Of a DNA stretch of 64,000 nt, positions 24,786-33,191 are shown in pieces (position 1 is the stretch's first letter; each line of letters starts with the position of its first letter). Where the stretch lies: the NCBI GenBank assembly GCA_934090795.1, contig CAKOJQ010000008.1, forward strand, positions 1 to 64,000. The letters run 5' to 3'. Made by a program: the position numbers and the translations under genes. The notes beneath the pieces were generated by a model. It worked only from the letters and a program-made list of their open reading frames with translations, was not told where the DNA came from and did not search any database. The stretch comes from an uncultured Bacilli bacterium (GTDB lineage: Bacteria; Bacillota_I; Bacilli_A; RF39; UBA660).

Positions 24786-25125
24786 ATGAATTATTATGAA
24801 GAAATAAAAAAATAAAATAATAGATAATGAAATATATTGTAAAGTAAAAGATTATTTAAAAGAAAGAAATACTGTAAATACTTATTTTGAAATAGGAAGA
24901 TTATTAACCGAAGCAGGTGGTAAATATGGTGATAATATTATTGACGAATGTTTTAAAAGATTAGTTGTAGAAGTAGGCAAAAATATAATCGTCGTACATT
25001 ATTTAAAATGAAATAGTTTTATAAAGTGTTTAGCAATGAAAAAGTGTCGCCAATGCCGACGCAATTAACGTGGAGTAATTATTCCGAATTATTATCAATA
25101 AAAGATAAAATTAAATTACTATATT
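24786..25125 (+). pseudogene. DUF1016 gene, copy 3, truncated remnant
   Basis: Starts MNYYEEIKK then a stop caused by a shift in an A run. The other frame continues IIDNEIYCKVKDYLKERN, LLTEAGGKYGDNIIDECFKRL, breaks again, and a last piece reads VSPMPTQLTWSNYSELLSIKD before a stop at about 25125. The nuclease half is missing. It is the most decayed of the three tandem copies. Confidence 0.75.
25044..25062 (+). repeat. Remnant intragenic inverted repeat in DUF1016 copy 3
   Basis: GTGTCG (25044-25049) / CGACGC (25057-25062), six pairs including one G-T, at the position matching the palindromes of copies 1 and 2 and again with different arms. Confidence 0.6.
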
Positions 25126-25357
25126 AACAAACAAATATTAATGTTATAATTGTTTTAAGAAAAAGATTATTTATGCTAAAAATTAATGATATTTAATATC
25201 AAAACTCGATTATTGAACCATGTAGGAGGAGTTGCCGAGGCACTTTACAGGATGAATGATGAAAAAATCACTGCCGCTAGATCAAATCTGACAAATAATT
25301 ATCTAAAAATATTAACTAAAATTTATTTTCAAAATTTGAAATAGTGGGGGGGTAAGT
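25126..25357 (+). other. Intergenic region with a possible structured leader RNA and a G7 tract
   Basis: TATAAT at about 25145 could be a -10. The stretch 25215-25305 is richer in G/C than its surroundings and contains GGAGGAGTTGCCGAGGCA and TGCCGCTAGATC, faintly like the 3' half of a lysine riboswitch, but the 5' half is not recognisable. A run of seven G (25346-25352) forms the SD of the next gene. Confidence 0.3.
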
Positions 25358-25687
25358 ATGAAAAATGATTTTCAAGAAATAAAGAAAATAATAAATGAAA
25401 TAATTGAAATATCTAGTAAACAATTAGATATTTTTAGTGAAGAAATTGAAGAAATTATCAAATATCATGTAACTAGCGAATATACTCTAAGTAAACTATT
25501 TGATTCCATCTTAAGTTTACCATTTGCAAATGATGAAGAAATTAAAAGTTTATTTTATAAATTATTAAATTACTGTTATGCATTTAATAACAATTTAGCG
25601 TTAGATTATGAAAATATCTATAAAGAATATTATTGTGACGAAGATATCAAAATTATAAGTAAAAATAAAGAGAATTATTATAAATAG
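25358..25687 (+). CDS. Hypothetical helical protein, 109 aa
   Basis: SD is a run of seven G, 5 bp before ATG. Acidic, mostly alpha-helical by composition (IKKIINEIIEISSKQLDIFSEEIEEIIK), no signal or membrane segment. No family recognised. It follows the decayed DUF1016 array and a possibly structured leader, in an accessory context. Confidence 0.6.
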   Translation: MKNDFQEIKKIINEIIEISSKQLDIFSEEIEEIIKYHVTSEYTLSKLFDSILSLPFANDEEIKSLFYKLLNYCYAFNNNLALDYENIYKEYYCDEDIKIISKNKENYYK

Positions 25688-25772
25688 CAATGTAAAGTTT
25701 TGTTAACTATTTAAAAAAATATTAAATTTCAAAATTTATTTGTTTTAATTTAATAAAAGAGGAGAATGAAAT

Positions 25773-26297
25773 ATGCAGAAAATAACAATAAGTATAGAGG
25801 AAATAAACAACAATCCAAATTTAGATATAAGTCAAAGATTAGCAAAATTAAAAAATAAATACAAGGATAAATATTCTGAAGATGATCTTAAAAGTTTAGC
25901 GATTGCATCAATTAAACAAGAATACGAATTATTCGCTAATAATCGTATAAACTTTACCAAAGAAGCTGACGATTTGTTAGAAAAAATAAAAAATGGTGGT
26001 GAATTAAGTGATAGAGACGCATTTATTTTAAATTGTGATGATCCTCAAAAAATTTTAGAATATTCTAAATTTGATGATATTAAAAACCGAATACAAGATA
26101 ATAATGCAATCACATTAAATGATTTTAATTTTTTATGTGAAGCAATGAAGTTGGATCCGCATACGAAAAGGCTTTTAGAGATAGGATATAAAAGTAAAGG
26201 ATTAATATCTGAATTTAAACCCGAAAATAGTGAAAACATTACAAATAAAACTACAAATATTAAAACTATATTTGTAGTTTTTATTAGATTATTGTAA
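25773..26297 (+). CDS. Hypothetical protein, 174 aa, reading through its own terminator
   Basis: SD AGAGGAG. Helical, charged protein (ISQRLAKLKNKYKDKYSEDDLKSLAIASIKQEYELF), no membrane span in the body. The last 17 residues (TTNIKTIFVVFIRLL) are encoded by the terminator hairpin at 26248-26280, so the original gene may have ended earlier and lost its stop. Function unknown. Confidence 0.6.
   Translation: MQKITISIEEINNNPNLDISQRLAKLKNKYKDKYSEDDLKSLAIASIKQEYELFANNRINFTKEADDLLEKIKNGGELSDRDAFILNCDDPQKILEYSKFDDIKNRIQDNNAITLNDFNFLCEAMKLDPHTKRLLEIGYKSKGLISEFKPENSENITNKTTNIKTIFVVFIRLL
26248..26286 (+). terminator. Strong terminator hairpin inside the end of the 174-aa gene
   Basis: 13-bp perfect stem AAACTACAAATAT (26248-26260) / ATATTTGTAGTTT (26268-26280), loop of 7, then TTATT. 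Confidence 0.8.
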
Positions 26298-26319
26298 AAT
26301 AATTTAGGAGGTATTTATC

Positions 26320-27048
26320 ATGCTAACAATTAAAAATTTAAGTGTATCAGTTGGAGAAAAAGAAATATTAAAAGATTTTAATTTAACTATCAATGAAAAA
26401 GAAGTTCATGCCATTATGGGGCCTAATGGAATAGGTAAAAGTACTATATGTAAAACTATTATGGGAGATCCTAATTACATTGTAACAAGTGGTAGTATTA
26501 TCTATAATGATACTGACTTATTAAAATTAAATGTAAGCGAGCGTGCAAGATTAGGAATCTATCTTTTAAATCAAAGCCCAATTGAAATACCTGGCGTATC
26601 AAATGCGGAAATGTTAAGACTAAGATTAAATGAAAATAATCCTACTCCAATATCAATATTTGATTTTAATAAAAAAATGATATCTATTTGTGAAAAATTA
26701 GATATTCCTAAAAGTTTTATTCATCGTGGAATTAATGAAGGAATGAGTGGTGGAGAAAGAAAGAAAAACGAACTTCTACACTTATGGATGTTAGAGCCTA
26801 GCTTAATTATTTTAGATGAATTAGATAGTGGTTTAGATATTGACTCATTAAAAACAGTAACAAATAGTTTAAACGAATATTTAGAAACTTATCCCAAAGC
26901 ATCAATTCTATTAGTAACTCATCATGAACCACTTCTTAATATGTTAAACGCGAGTAACATTCATATTATGAAAGATGGACATATCATTAAATCAGGTGAT
27001 TTATCCCTAGCAAAGGAAATAGAAAACCAAGGATATAAAAATATCTAG
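26320..27048 (+). CDS. sufC: Fe-S cluster assembly ATPase SufC
   Basis: 242 aa, SD AGGAGGT. ABC ATPase with Walker A GPNGIGKST (about 35-43), Q-loop LLNQSPIEIPGV, signature MSGGERKKNE and Walker B LIILDELDSGLD, then the H-loop VTHH. SufC powers the SufBCD scaffold. First gene of a sufC-sufD-sufS-sufU operon; sufB, expected at the end, is not in this cluster. Confidence 0.95.
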   Translation: MLTIKNLSVSVGEKEILKDFNLTINEKEVHAIMGPNGIGKSTICKTIMGDPNYIVTSGSIIYNDTDLLKLNVSERARLGIYLLNQSPIEIPGVSNAEMLRLRLNENNPTPISIFDFNKKMISICEKLDIPKSFIHRGINEGMSGGERKKNELLHLWMLEPSLIILDELDSGLDIDSLKTVTNSLNEYLETYPKASILLVTHHEPLLNMLNASNIHIMKDGHIIKSGDLSLAKEIENQGYKNI

Positions 27049-27061
27049 GTTAATTAAGTAG

Positions 27062-27685
27062 ATGCAAATGAAAAAAGATAATATAATATTAGTAGATAAT
27101 GATGTAGTTAAAGAGATAAATTATTTTAATAAATCATTAGGAAATAAAACAATAGAAATAAAAGATAATTCATCCTTAACTATAAATTATTTTATAGATG
27201 CTATAGATGATAATAATGAAATAAATATTTATATTGGAACTAATTCAAGTCTAATCCTTAATCATTCATATATTAATAATACCAATTATAACTTAAAAAT
27301 AAACATTAATTATGCAGGAGAAAAATCAAATGTATTAGTAAATGTAAGAGGAGTTAATAATGAAGGGACATCTAAAGTAGACATAGATGGTACATTACTA
27401 AAAAATAATAATAACAATATATTGGATGAGAAAATTAAAATTATAAATATTAATAATGGTAAAGTTATTTGTAAGCCAAACATGTATATTAAAACAAGTC
27501 AAATCATTGCTAATCATGAAAATGCTATTGGAAATATTAATAAAGATGAAGTGTTTTATTTAATGAGCAAAGGAATAAATAAAGAAAACGCCGAAAAACT
27601 AATAATTCAAGGATATTTATTAAGTGTTATTGATAATGAAGAATTAAAAACTAAAATAAGAGAATATTTAAATTCAAGGAGGTGA
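27062..27685 (+). CDS. sufD: SufD-like Fe-S assembly protein, short form
   Basis: 207 aa against about 430 in Bacillus. It keeps only a reduced beta-helix (SSLILNHSYINN, NYAGEKSNVLVNVRG) and the C-terminal SufBD helices (ANHENAIGNINKDEVFYLMSKGINKENAEKLIIQGYL). The start could be ATG 27062 or 27068; no strong SD. Position between sufC and sufS supports the call. It would partner SufC and a SufB encoded elsewhere. Confidence 0.82.
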   Translation: MQMKKDNIILVDNDVVKEINYFNKSLGNKTIEIKDNSSLTINYFIDAIDDNNEINIYIGTNSSLILNHSYINNTNYNLKININYAGEKSNVLVNVRGVNNEGTSKVDIDGTLLKNNNNNILDEKIKIININNGKVICKPNMYIKTSQIIANHENAIGNINKDEVFYLMSKGINKENAEKLIIQGYLLSVIDNEELKTKIREYLNSRR

Positions 27686-27692
27686 AATATTT

Positions 27693-28889
27693 ATGCATCG
27701 TGATGATTTTCCTAAAGAACTTATGAATAATGTTATTTATTTAGATAACGGAGCAACAACTTTTAAACCAAAAGTAGTATTAGATAAAATGAATGAATAC
27801 TATACTAAATATTGTGCAAATGCCCATAGAGGAGATTATAGTTTAAGCTATAAAGTTGATGTTGAATATGAAAATGCTAGAATTAAAGTAGCCAAATTTA
27901 TTAATGCAAATCCAGATGAAGTAGTCTTTACTAGTGGAGCAACCGAAAGTTTAAATCTAATTGTAAAAGGATTCTTTGAAAATAACTTAGAAGCCGGCGA
28001 TGAAGTTATAATTTCTGATGCCGAACATGCTAGCAACGTTATGCCATGGTTTAGATTAGCAACAAAATATGGAGTAGTAATAAAAAGAGTTAAATTAGAT
28101 GGAAACCTTCATGTTACATTAGAAAATCTAAAAGAGGCAATTACACCTAAAACTAAAGTAATCTCACTTGCTGAAATAACAAACGTGGTTGGTGATATAA
28201 GACCAATGAAAGAAATATGTAAACTTGCCCATGAAAACAATATATTTGTAGTTTGTGATGGAGCTCAAAGCGTTCCTCATCGTAAATGTGATGTTAAAGA
28301 TAGTGATGTTGATTTTCTTGCTTTTTCCGGCCATAAAATGTGTGGACCTACTGGAGTAGGTGTTTTATATGGCAAAAAAGAATTATTAGAAGAAGTTGAG
28401 CCTATCCTTTTAGGTGGTGGAATGAATGAATCTTTTGATAACGAAAATGAAGTATATTTAAAAGATTTACCCCAAAGATTAGAAGCAGGTACTCCTAATA
28501 TTGCTGGAGTTATTGGACTAGGTGCAGCAGTTGATTACCTGGAAAAAATTGGAATGGATACCATCAGTATTTATGAGCAAAAATTAAAATCTTATTTAAT
28601 AACCAAATTAGAAAAATTACCATATATTCAAATTATTAATGAAGAGGCCGACAGTGGAATAGTTGCATTTAATGTAGAAGATGTATTTAGTCAAGATGTT
28701 GCCTATTATTTAAATAAATACAATATCTGTGTTAGAGCAGGTAATCATTGTGCTAAAATATTAAAACATTCAACTGGTGTAAAAAATACCGTAAGAGTAA
28801 GTTTATATTTTTATAATACTAAAGAAGAAATAGATAATTTAGTTGAACTATTATCAAATAAAGAAAAAATAATAAAGGAAATGATTTAA
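27693..28889 (+). CDS. sufS: Cysteine desulfurase SufS
   Basis: 398 aa, SD GGAGGTGA. Type II desulfurase: YLDNGATTFKP at the N-terminus, ANAHRGDYSLS, the PLP-binding Lys in FSGHKMCGPTGVGVLYG, and the catalytic Cys in RAGNHCAK near residue 353. It takes sulfur from cysteine and passes it to SufU, encoded next with a 1-bp overlap. Confidence 0.96.
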   Translation: MHRDDFPKELMNNVIYLDNGATTFKPKVVLDKMNEYYTKYCANAHRGDYSLSYKVDVEYENARIKVAKFINANPDEVVFTSGATESLNLIVKGFFENNLEAGDEVIISDAEHASNVMPWFRLATKYGVVIKRVKLDGNLHVTLENLKEAITPKTKVISLAEITNVVGDIRPMKEICKLAHENNIFVVCDGAQSVPHRKCDVKDSDVDFLAFSGHKMCGPTGVGVLYGKKELLEEVEPILLGGGMNESFDNENEVYLKDLPQRLEAGTPNIAGVIGLGAAVDYLEKIGMDTISIYEQKLKSYLITKLEKLPYIQIINEEADSGIVAFNVEDVFSQDVAYYLNKYNICVRAGNHCAKILKHSTGVKNTVRVSLYFYNTKEEIDNLVELLSNKEKIIKEMI

Positions 28890-29302
28890 TGGAACCAGAA
28901 GTTAGAAGAGAAATAATATTAGATAATTATAGTAATCCTTTTCATAAAGAAACCAAAGGAGAAGATTTTGAAACTGCCAACGCTAATAATTCATCATGCA
29001 TTGATAATATAAATATATTTATTAAATTTGATGGAAATATCATTAAAGATGCTTACTTTGATGGAGAAGCCTGCGCTATATCAACTGCTAGTACATCTAT
29101 TATGTTAAAAGAAATTATTGGTAAAACTAAAGAAGAAGCTTTAGCTATAATAGATAACTTTAACAATATGATAAATGAGAAAGATTATGATAAAGATAAA
29201 ATGAATGAATCACTCGCTTTTGATGAAATGTATAAACAAGAAAGCCGAAAAACATGTGCAACCCTTCCATATAAAGCATTATATAAATTAGTTTCAAAAT
29301 AA
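28889..29302 (+). CDS. sufU: SufU sulfur-transfer protein
   Basis: 137 aa. IscU-like fold with the three Cys ligands SSCIDN, GEACAIS and KTCATLP. The Gram-positive SufU insert is shorter than in Bacillus. SufU is a zinc-dependent sulfurtransferase that stimulates SufS. Last gene before the terminator, so the operon ends without sufB. Confidence 0.93.
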   Translation: MEPEVRREIILDNYSNPFHKETKGEDFETANANNSSCIDNINIFIKFDGNIIKDAYFDGEACAISTASTSIMLKEIIGKTKEEALAIIDNFNNMINEKDYDKDKMNESLAFDEMYKQESRKTCATLPYKALYKLVSK

Positions 29303-29314
29303 AATTAAAATTTT

Positions 29315-29343
29315 AAAATGGAGTAAAATCCATTTTCTTTTTT
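29315..29343 (+). terminator. Terminator of the suf operon
   Basis: Stem AAAATGGA (29315-29322) / TCCATTTT (29329-29336), loop GTAAAA, T tail. Confidence 0.85.
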
Positions 29344-29363
29344 GTAAAAAGCACAAATATATT

Positions 29364-29392
29364 TTGCATAAATAATAATTTAATTATATAAT
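29364..29392 (+). promoter_or_regulatory. Promoter of uppS-cdsA-rseP
   Basis: -35 TTGCAT (29364-29369), 17-bp spacer, perfect -10 TATAAT (29387-29392). Confidence 0.75.
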
Positions 29393-29411
29393 CTTTATAG
29401 GATGTGAAAAA

Positions 29412-30089
29412 ATGGAAAATAAAATAACTCACGTTGGTATCATTATGGATGGAAATCGTAGATGGGCCAAAGAAAAAAATTTAAAATCATTAGAAGGACA
29501 TAGAGCTGGAGCAGATCGTATATGTTCACTTGCTAAATATGTATTTGATAAAGGAATTAAATATTTAAGTATTTATGCTTTTTCTACTGAAAACTTTAAT
29601 CGTTCTGTAGAAGAAGTAGGTTATTTAATGGATTTACTTATAGCAACATTTAATAATAAATTAAAGAACTTAGCTAAAGATAATATTAGGGTCGTATTTT
29701 CTGGGCGAAGAGAAAATTTATCTGATAAAGTTTTAGCTTGCATTGATAAAGTAACTGAATTAACAAAAAACAATACTGGAGGCACTTTAAATGTTTGCTT
29801 TAATTATGGATCAAAACCAGAAATAGTTGACGCCTGCAATAAATTAATTAAAGATAACAAAGAAATAACCGAAGAAAATATTAGCAAATATTTATATCAA
29901 GATATTCCTCCTCTAGATTTAGTAATTAGAACAAGTGGAGAATATAGATTATCAAACTTTATGTTATGGCAAGCTAGCTATGCCGAATTATATTTCACTA
30001 AAGTCTATTTTCCTGATTTTGATGAACATGAGTTTGATTTAGCTCTAGACGAATATAATCATCGCCATAGAAGATTTGGAGGAAACTGA
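29412..30089 (+). CDS. uppS: Isoprenyl (undecaprenyl) diphosphate synthase
   Basis: 225 aa, SD AGGATGTG. Cis-prenyltransferase motifs: GIIMDGNRRWAK (catalytic Asp and Mg/diphosphate site), LSIYAFSTENFNRS, and the C-terminal IRTSGEYRLSNFMLWQASYAELYF. It makes the C55 lipid carrier for wall synthesis in the cytoplasm. Overlaps cdsA by 1 bp. Confidence 0.96.
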   Translation: MENKITHVGIIMDGNRRWAKEKNLKSLEGHRAGADRICSLAKYVFDKGIKYLSIYAFSTENFNRSVEEVGYLMDLLIATFNNKLKNLAKDNIRVVFSGRRENLSDKVLACIDKVTELTKNNTGGTLNVCFNYGSKPEIVDACNKLIKDNKEITEENISKYLYQDIPPLDLVIRTSGEYRLSNFMLWQASYAELYFTKVYFPDFDEHEFDLALDEYNHRHRRFGGN

Positions 30090-30874
30090 TGAAAAAAAGA
30101 ATAATAAGTGCAATTGTAATGCTTGTTATCGTTATACCTCTAGTTTTTTTAGGTAACAAACCATTCATATTAGGCGTAGGAATAGTAGGTTTAATGTCAT
30201 ACTATGAAATAATGAAATTAAATAAATATCCTAATCTTGTTAAAATATTTTCATTTATTGCCTTATTAATTATTATTTACAACAATTATGATATTAATTT
30301 ATTTATAAATGGTTTTGACTTTAGATTAATAGCAGCAACATTATTATTAATTTTAACACCTGCTATTTTCTATCAAGTAGATGGTAAATATACAACCATG
30401 GATGCATTTAGACTTTTTACCTTCATAATATTAATAGGTTTAGGGTTAAATTTCTTTATATTAATTAGAAATTATTCCCTACAATACTTTATTTTAATGC
30501 TATTAATTCCAATATTTACCGATACATTTGCATATTTTGGTGGAACATTTATTGGCAAACATAAAGTAACTAAATTATCACCTAAAAAGACATGGGAAGG
30601 ATATTTTACAGGATCAATAGTTGCAACTATTTTAACAACTATTTTCTACATCTATTTTATTGGTAATCCATCAAATACATTTTTATTAATTATTATGATT
30701 TTACTAATGACTATATTTGCTCAAATTGGTGATTTATTCTTTAGTGCCATCAAAAGAAGTTATGGCATAAAAGATTTCAGCAATTTAATACCTGGACATG
30801 GTGGAATCATGGATAGATTAGATAGTATAATATTTGTGTCATTTATGTTTATAATATTTATAGAATATTTATAG
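30089..30874 (+). CDS. cdsA: Phosphatidate cytidylyltransferase
   Basis: 261 aa integral membrane enzyme (about seven spans). It contains the CDP-alcohol signature near the C-terminus: SAIKRSYGIKDFSNLIPGHGG followed by IMDRLDS. It makes CDP-diacylglycerol, precursor of phosphatidylserine and phosphatidylglycerol. It lies between uppS and rseP; the dxr gene often found here is absent, which may mean the isoprenoid pathway is encoded elsewhere or is the mevalonate route. Confidence 0.95.
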   Translation: MKKRIISAIVMLVIVIPLVFLGNKPFILGVGIVGLMSYYEIMKLNKYPNLVKIFSFIALLIIIYNNYDINLFINGFDFRLIAATLLLILTPAIFYQVDGKYTTMDAFRLFTFIILIGLGLNFFILIRNYSLQYFILMLLIPIFTDTFAYFGGTFIGKHKVTKLSPKKTWEGYFTGSIVATILTTIFYIYFIGNPSNTFLLIIMILLMTIFAQIGDLFFSAIKRSYGIKDFSNLIPGHGGIMDRLDSIIFVSFMFIIFIEYL

Positions 30875-30883
30875 GAGGATTTA

Positions 30884-31948
30884 ATGTTATCAACAATATT
30901 ATCAATTATATATTTAGTACTTATTTTAGGAGTTTTGGTCTTTGTTCATGAATTTGGACATTTCATCGCAGCAAAAAAAATTGGTGTTTATGTTAGTGAA
31001 TTTGCTATTGGAATGGGACCTAAAATTTATTCATTCAAAAGAAAAAAGAAAAATGATCCCACTGAATATTCAATTAGATTACTACCTATCGGTGGATTTT
31101 GTGCTATGGCTGGAGAAGTAATTGAAGATGAAAATTCTAAAAAATTAAAAAAGAACGAATATATGTGTAATCGTTCAAAATGGGAAAGATTCTTAATTCT
31201 TATTGCGGGTGTATCCATGAATATAATAACCGCATTTATTTTGTTATTTGCTCAATCACTTATTTGGGGACATACCGAGCAAAAATCGATAGTTGGAAAT
31301 GTTCCAGCAGGATATCCGGTTGCCGAAGCAGGTATTGAAGTAGGAGACAAAATTCAAAAAGTTAATGGTTATAAAGTTAATACATGGGATAAAATGACTT
31401 TAATAATGAGTTTAAAAAATGATAAAAGATATACTGAATTTGAAGTTAAAAAACAAGATGGAACAATTAAAACTTATAAAGTTACTCCTGTAACTAAAAT
31501 AAATGAAGATGGAACTGAGACAAAAGTCTATGGTATCGGTGCCAGTAGTGAAGAAATAAGAGGTTTCTTTTCAAGCATAAAATATGCCTTTGTTAAACTA
31601 GGTAGTATCGTATCTACTATGTTATTAATAATTTTAAATTTAATAAAAGGTAAATTATCATTATCTGCGTTATCTGGACCTGTTGGAATGTATACAGTAG
31701 TAAAAAGTGCTGGAACATTTAGACAATTATTATATTTAACATCTTACTTAAGTATAAATCTAGCTGTAATTAATGCAATCCCATTTCCAGCCTTTGATGG
31801 TGGTAGAATCTTATTTGTTGTTATAGAAGCAATTAAGGGAAGTAAAGTTAAACCGGAGGTAGAAAACATATTCCATTCAATCGGATTTATGTTATTAATG
31901 TTACTAATGATTTATATAACAATTCAAGATATTATAAGATTAAAATAA
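30884..31948 (+). CDS. rseP: Site-2 intramembrane metalloprotease RseP/RasP
   Basis: 354 aa, SD AGGAGG. HEFGHF (His22-Glu23...His26) in the first helix, a single PDZ domain at about 130-205 (AEAGIEVGDKIQKVNGYKV), and NAIPFPAFDGGRI with the third zinc ligand. RasP clears anti-sigma and signal-peptide remnants in Bacillus. Here the catalytic Glu is present, in contrast to the SpoIVFB paralogue of the same fold at 19.3 kb. Confidence 0.94.
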   Translation: MLSTILSIIYLVLILGVLVFVHEFGHFIAAKKIGVYVSEFAIGMGPKIYSFKRKKKNDPTEYSIRLLPIGGFCAMAGEVIEDENSKKLKKNEYMCNRSKWERFLILIAGVSMNIITAFILLFAQSLIWGHTEQKSIVGNVPAGYPVAEAGIEVGDKIQKVNGYKVNTWDKMTLIMSLKNDKRYTEFEVKKQDGTIKTYKVTPVTKINEDGTETKVYGIGASSEEIRGFFSSIKYAFVKLGSIVSTMLLIILNLIKGKLSLSALSGPVGMYTVVKSAGTFRQLLYLTSYLSINLAVINAIPFPAFDGGRILFVVIEAIKGSKVKPEVENIFHSIGFMLLMLLMIYITIQDIIRLK

Positions 31949-31952
31949 ATTA

Positions 31953-31997
31953 AAAGATCTAATAAGAGTTTAAATTTCTCTCATTAGATCTTTATTT
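31953..31997. terminator. Bidirectional terminator between rseP and def
   Basis: Perfect 11-bp inverted repeat AAAGATCTAAT (31953-31963) / ATTAGATCTTT (31983-31993), T-rich on the plus side and A-rich on the left, so it serves both converging genes. It overlaps the def 3' end. Confidence 0.8.
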
Positions 31998-32521
31998 TTA
32001 TAAGGATTCTTTTTATCAATTTTATCAACGAACAAGATACCATCTAAATGATCAATTTCATGTTGGAACGCAACTGATATATCTTCACGAACTCTCATTG
32101 TAAAAGGCTTACCATTTTCATCAAATGCTGAAACAGTAATTCTAGCATATCTTGGAACAATTCCTTCAACCTCACGATTAACAGATAAACATCCTTCACC
32201 TTCACCAACATAAATTAATTCTTCACTTTTACTAATAATTTTTGGATTAATTACAACATATCTCTTAAATTTTCCATCATCTAATTCTTCAGATATAACA
32301 AAAATTCTTTTTAAAATACCTATTTGAACAAAAGATAACCCCATTCCCGGTCTTAAATCAAACTTTTCAGAATATTCTGGGATTTGACTCATTTCTAAAT
32401 AAGTTAAAGAATCATCAATTAATTTTTTGGTTTCATCATCAAGTGGAAATATAGCATCCGCTGATTTTTGTCTTAATATTTTGTTTGATTCATCTAATAT
32501 TTTAATATTTGGTAATTTCAT
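31970..32521 (-). CDS. def: Peptide deformylase
   Basis: 183 aa. The three deformylase motifs are present: GMGLSFVQIG (GxGLAAxQ), GEGCLSV (Cys metal ligand) and HEIDHLDG (HExxH). It has the type 2 length of Gram-positives. It removes the formyl group from nascent proteins. Convergent with rseP and sharing its terminator. Confidence 0.94.
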   Translation of the reverse strand: MKLPNIKILDESNKILRQKSADAIFPLDDETKKLIDDSLTYLEMSQIPEYSEKFDLRPGMGLSFVQIGILKRIFVISEELDDGKFKRYVVINPKIISKSEELIYVGEGEGCLSVNREVEGIVPRYARITVSAFDENGKPFTMRVREDISVAFQHEIDHLDGILFVDKIDKKNPYKNKDLMREI

Positions 32522-32590
32522 AAAACTACACGCCCCATTTCATAACACGATTATTTTAGCAAAAAAAACTAAAAAAATAAAGTAAAACTC

Positions 32591-32875
32591 CTAAAATCTT
32601 ACTTTCTCATTTTTGGATAATTTGTAATTACTACTACTTGGAATCTCTAAAGCATGTTTAGAGTTCTTTAAAAATACAATTTTCCAAGGTTTTACATTAA
32701 AACAAATATCTTTAACAACATAATCACCATCTAATCCATATATATCAATACATTCCCTCATAAAGAAAGTGTGTATCTTATTAGTGTTAGAAAAAAACAT
32801 TCCATATTCTATATTTTTTTTAAACATTAATCCCTTGAATTTTTTAATAAAACTATTTGCCTTTACAATTTTCAT
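32591..32875 (-). CDS. DUF192 family protein
   Basis: 94 aa from ATG at 32875, SD GAGGT. The open frame reaches 32920 but without an SD. The DUF192 pattern is F-x-KGLMFK, GMFFSNTNKIHTFFMRECID, then VKDICFNVKPWKIVFLKNSKHALEIPS (usually 'GLMfR...MlFvFp...fWMknt.ipLDiifl'). Usually secreted or lipidated, but no signal is seen here, so it is a short cytoplasmic form. Function unknown. Confidence 0.75.
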   Translation of the reverse strand: MKIVKANSFIKKFKGLMFKKNIEYGMFFSNTNKIHTFFMRECIDIYGLDGDYVVKDICFNVKPWKIVFLKNSKHALEIPSSSNYKLSKNEKVRF

Positions 32876-32963
32876 CAAATACCTCAAAGTTATTATATAT
32901 AATAATTGACAAAAAATCAAAAAAATAAGATAATTTAGGTAGATAGAGTAAAGGTGATTATGA

Positions 32964-33191
32964 TTGAAAAAGTTAAATAAAAATGGTCAAGCCTTAGTAG
33001 AATACGTTGTTATAATTGGATTAGTTACTGTACTAGTAGTAGGTCTTGTTTCTTACTTTGGCGGATACTTAAAAGATGCCATGACTAAAACAGGATGTCA
33101 ATTAATGGGTGAAGATTATGAAGCTGGTGAAAAAGTAGGTGAAGGTAAGTGCGTAAGTAGTGGTGACAGCCTAGAAGATATGTTTAAATAA
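32964..33191 (+). CDS. Flp-type (class III / tad) pilin-like protein
   Basis: 75 aa from TTG 32964, SD AAGGTGAT 5 bp before. An ATG at 32960 is out of frame. The N-terminus KKLNKNGQALVEYVVIIGLVTVLVVGLV fits a Flp prepilin: a short basic leader, the G-Q-A-x-x-E-Y processing site and a hydrophobic helix. The body is small and acidic with two Cys (GCQ, GKC). No tad secretion, peptidase or ATPase gene is nearby, so it is an orphan or uses machinery elsewhere. It overlaps the converging gene by 8 bp. Confidence 0.7.
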   Translation: MKKLNKNGQALVEYVVIIGLVTVLVVGLVSYFGGYLKDAMTKTGCQLMGEDYEAGEKVGEGKCVSSGDSLEDMFK

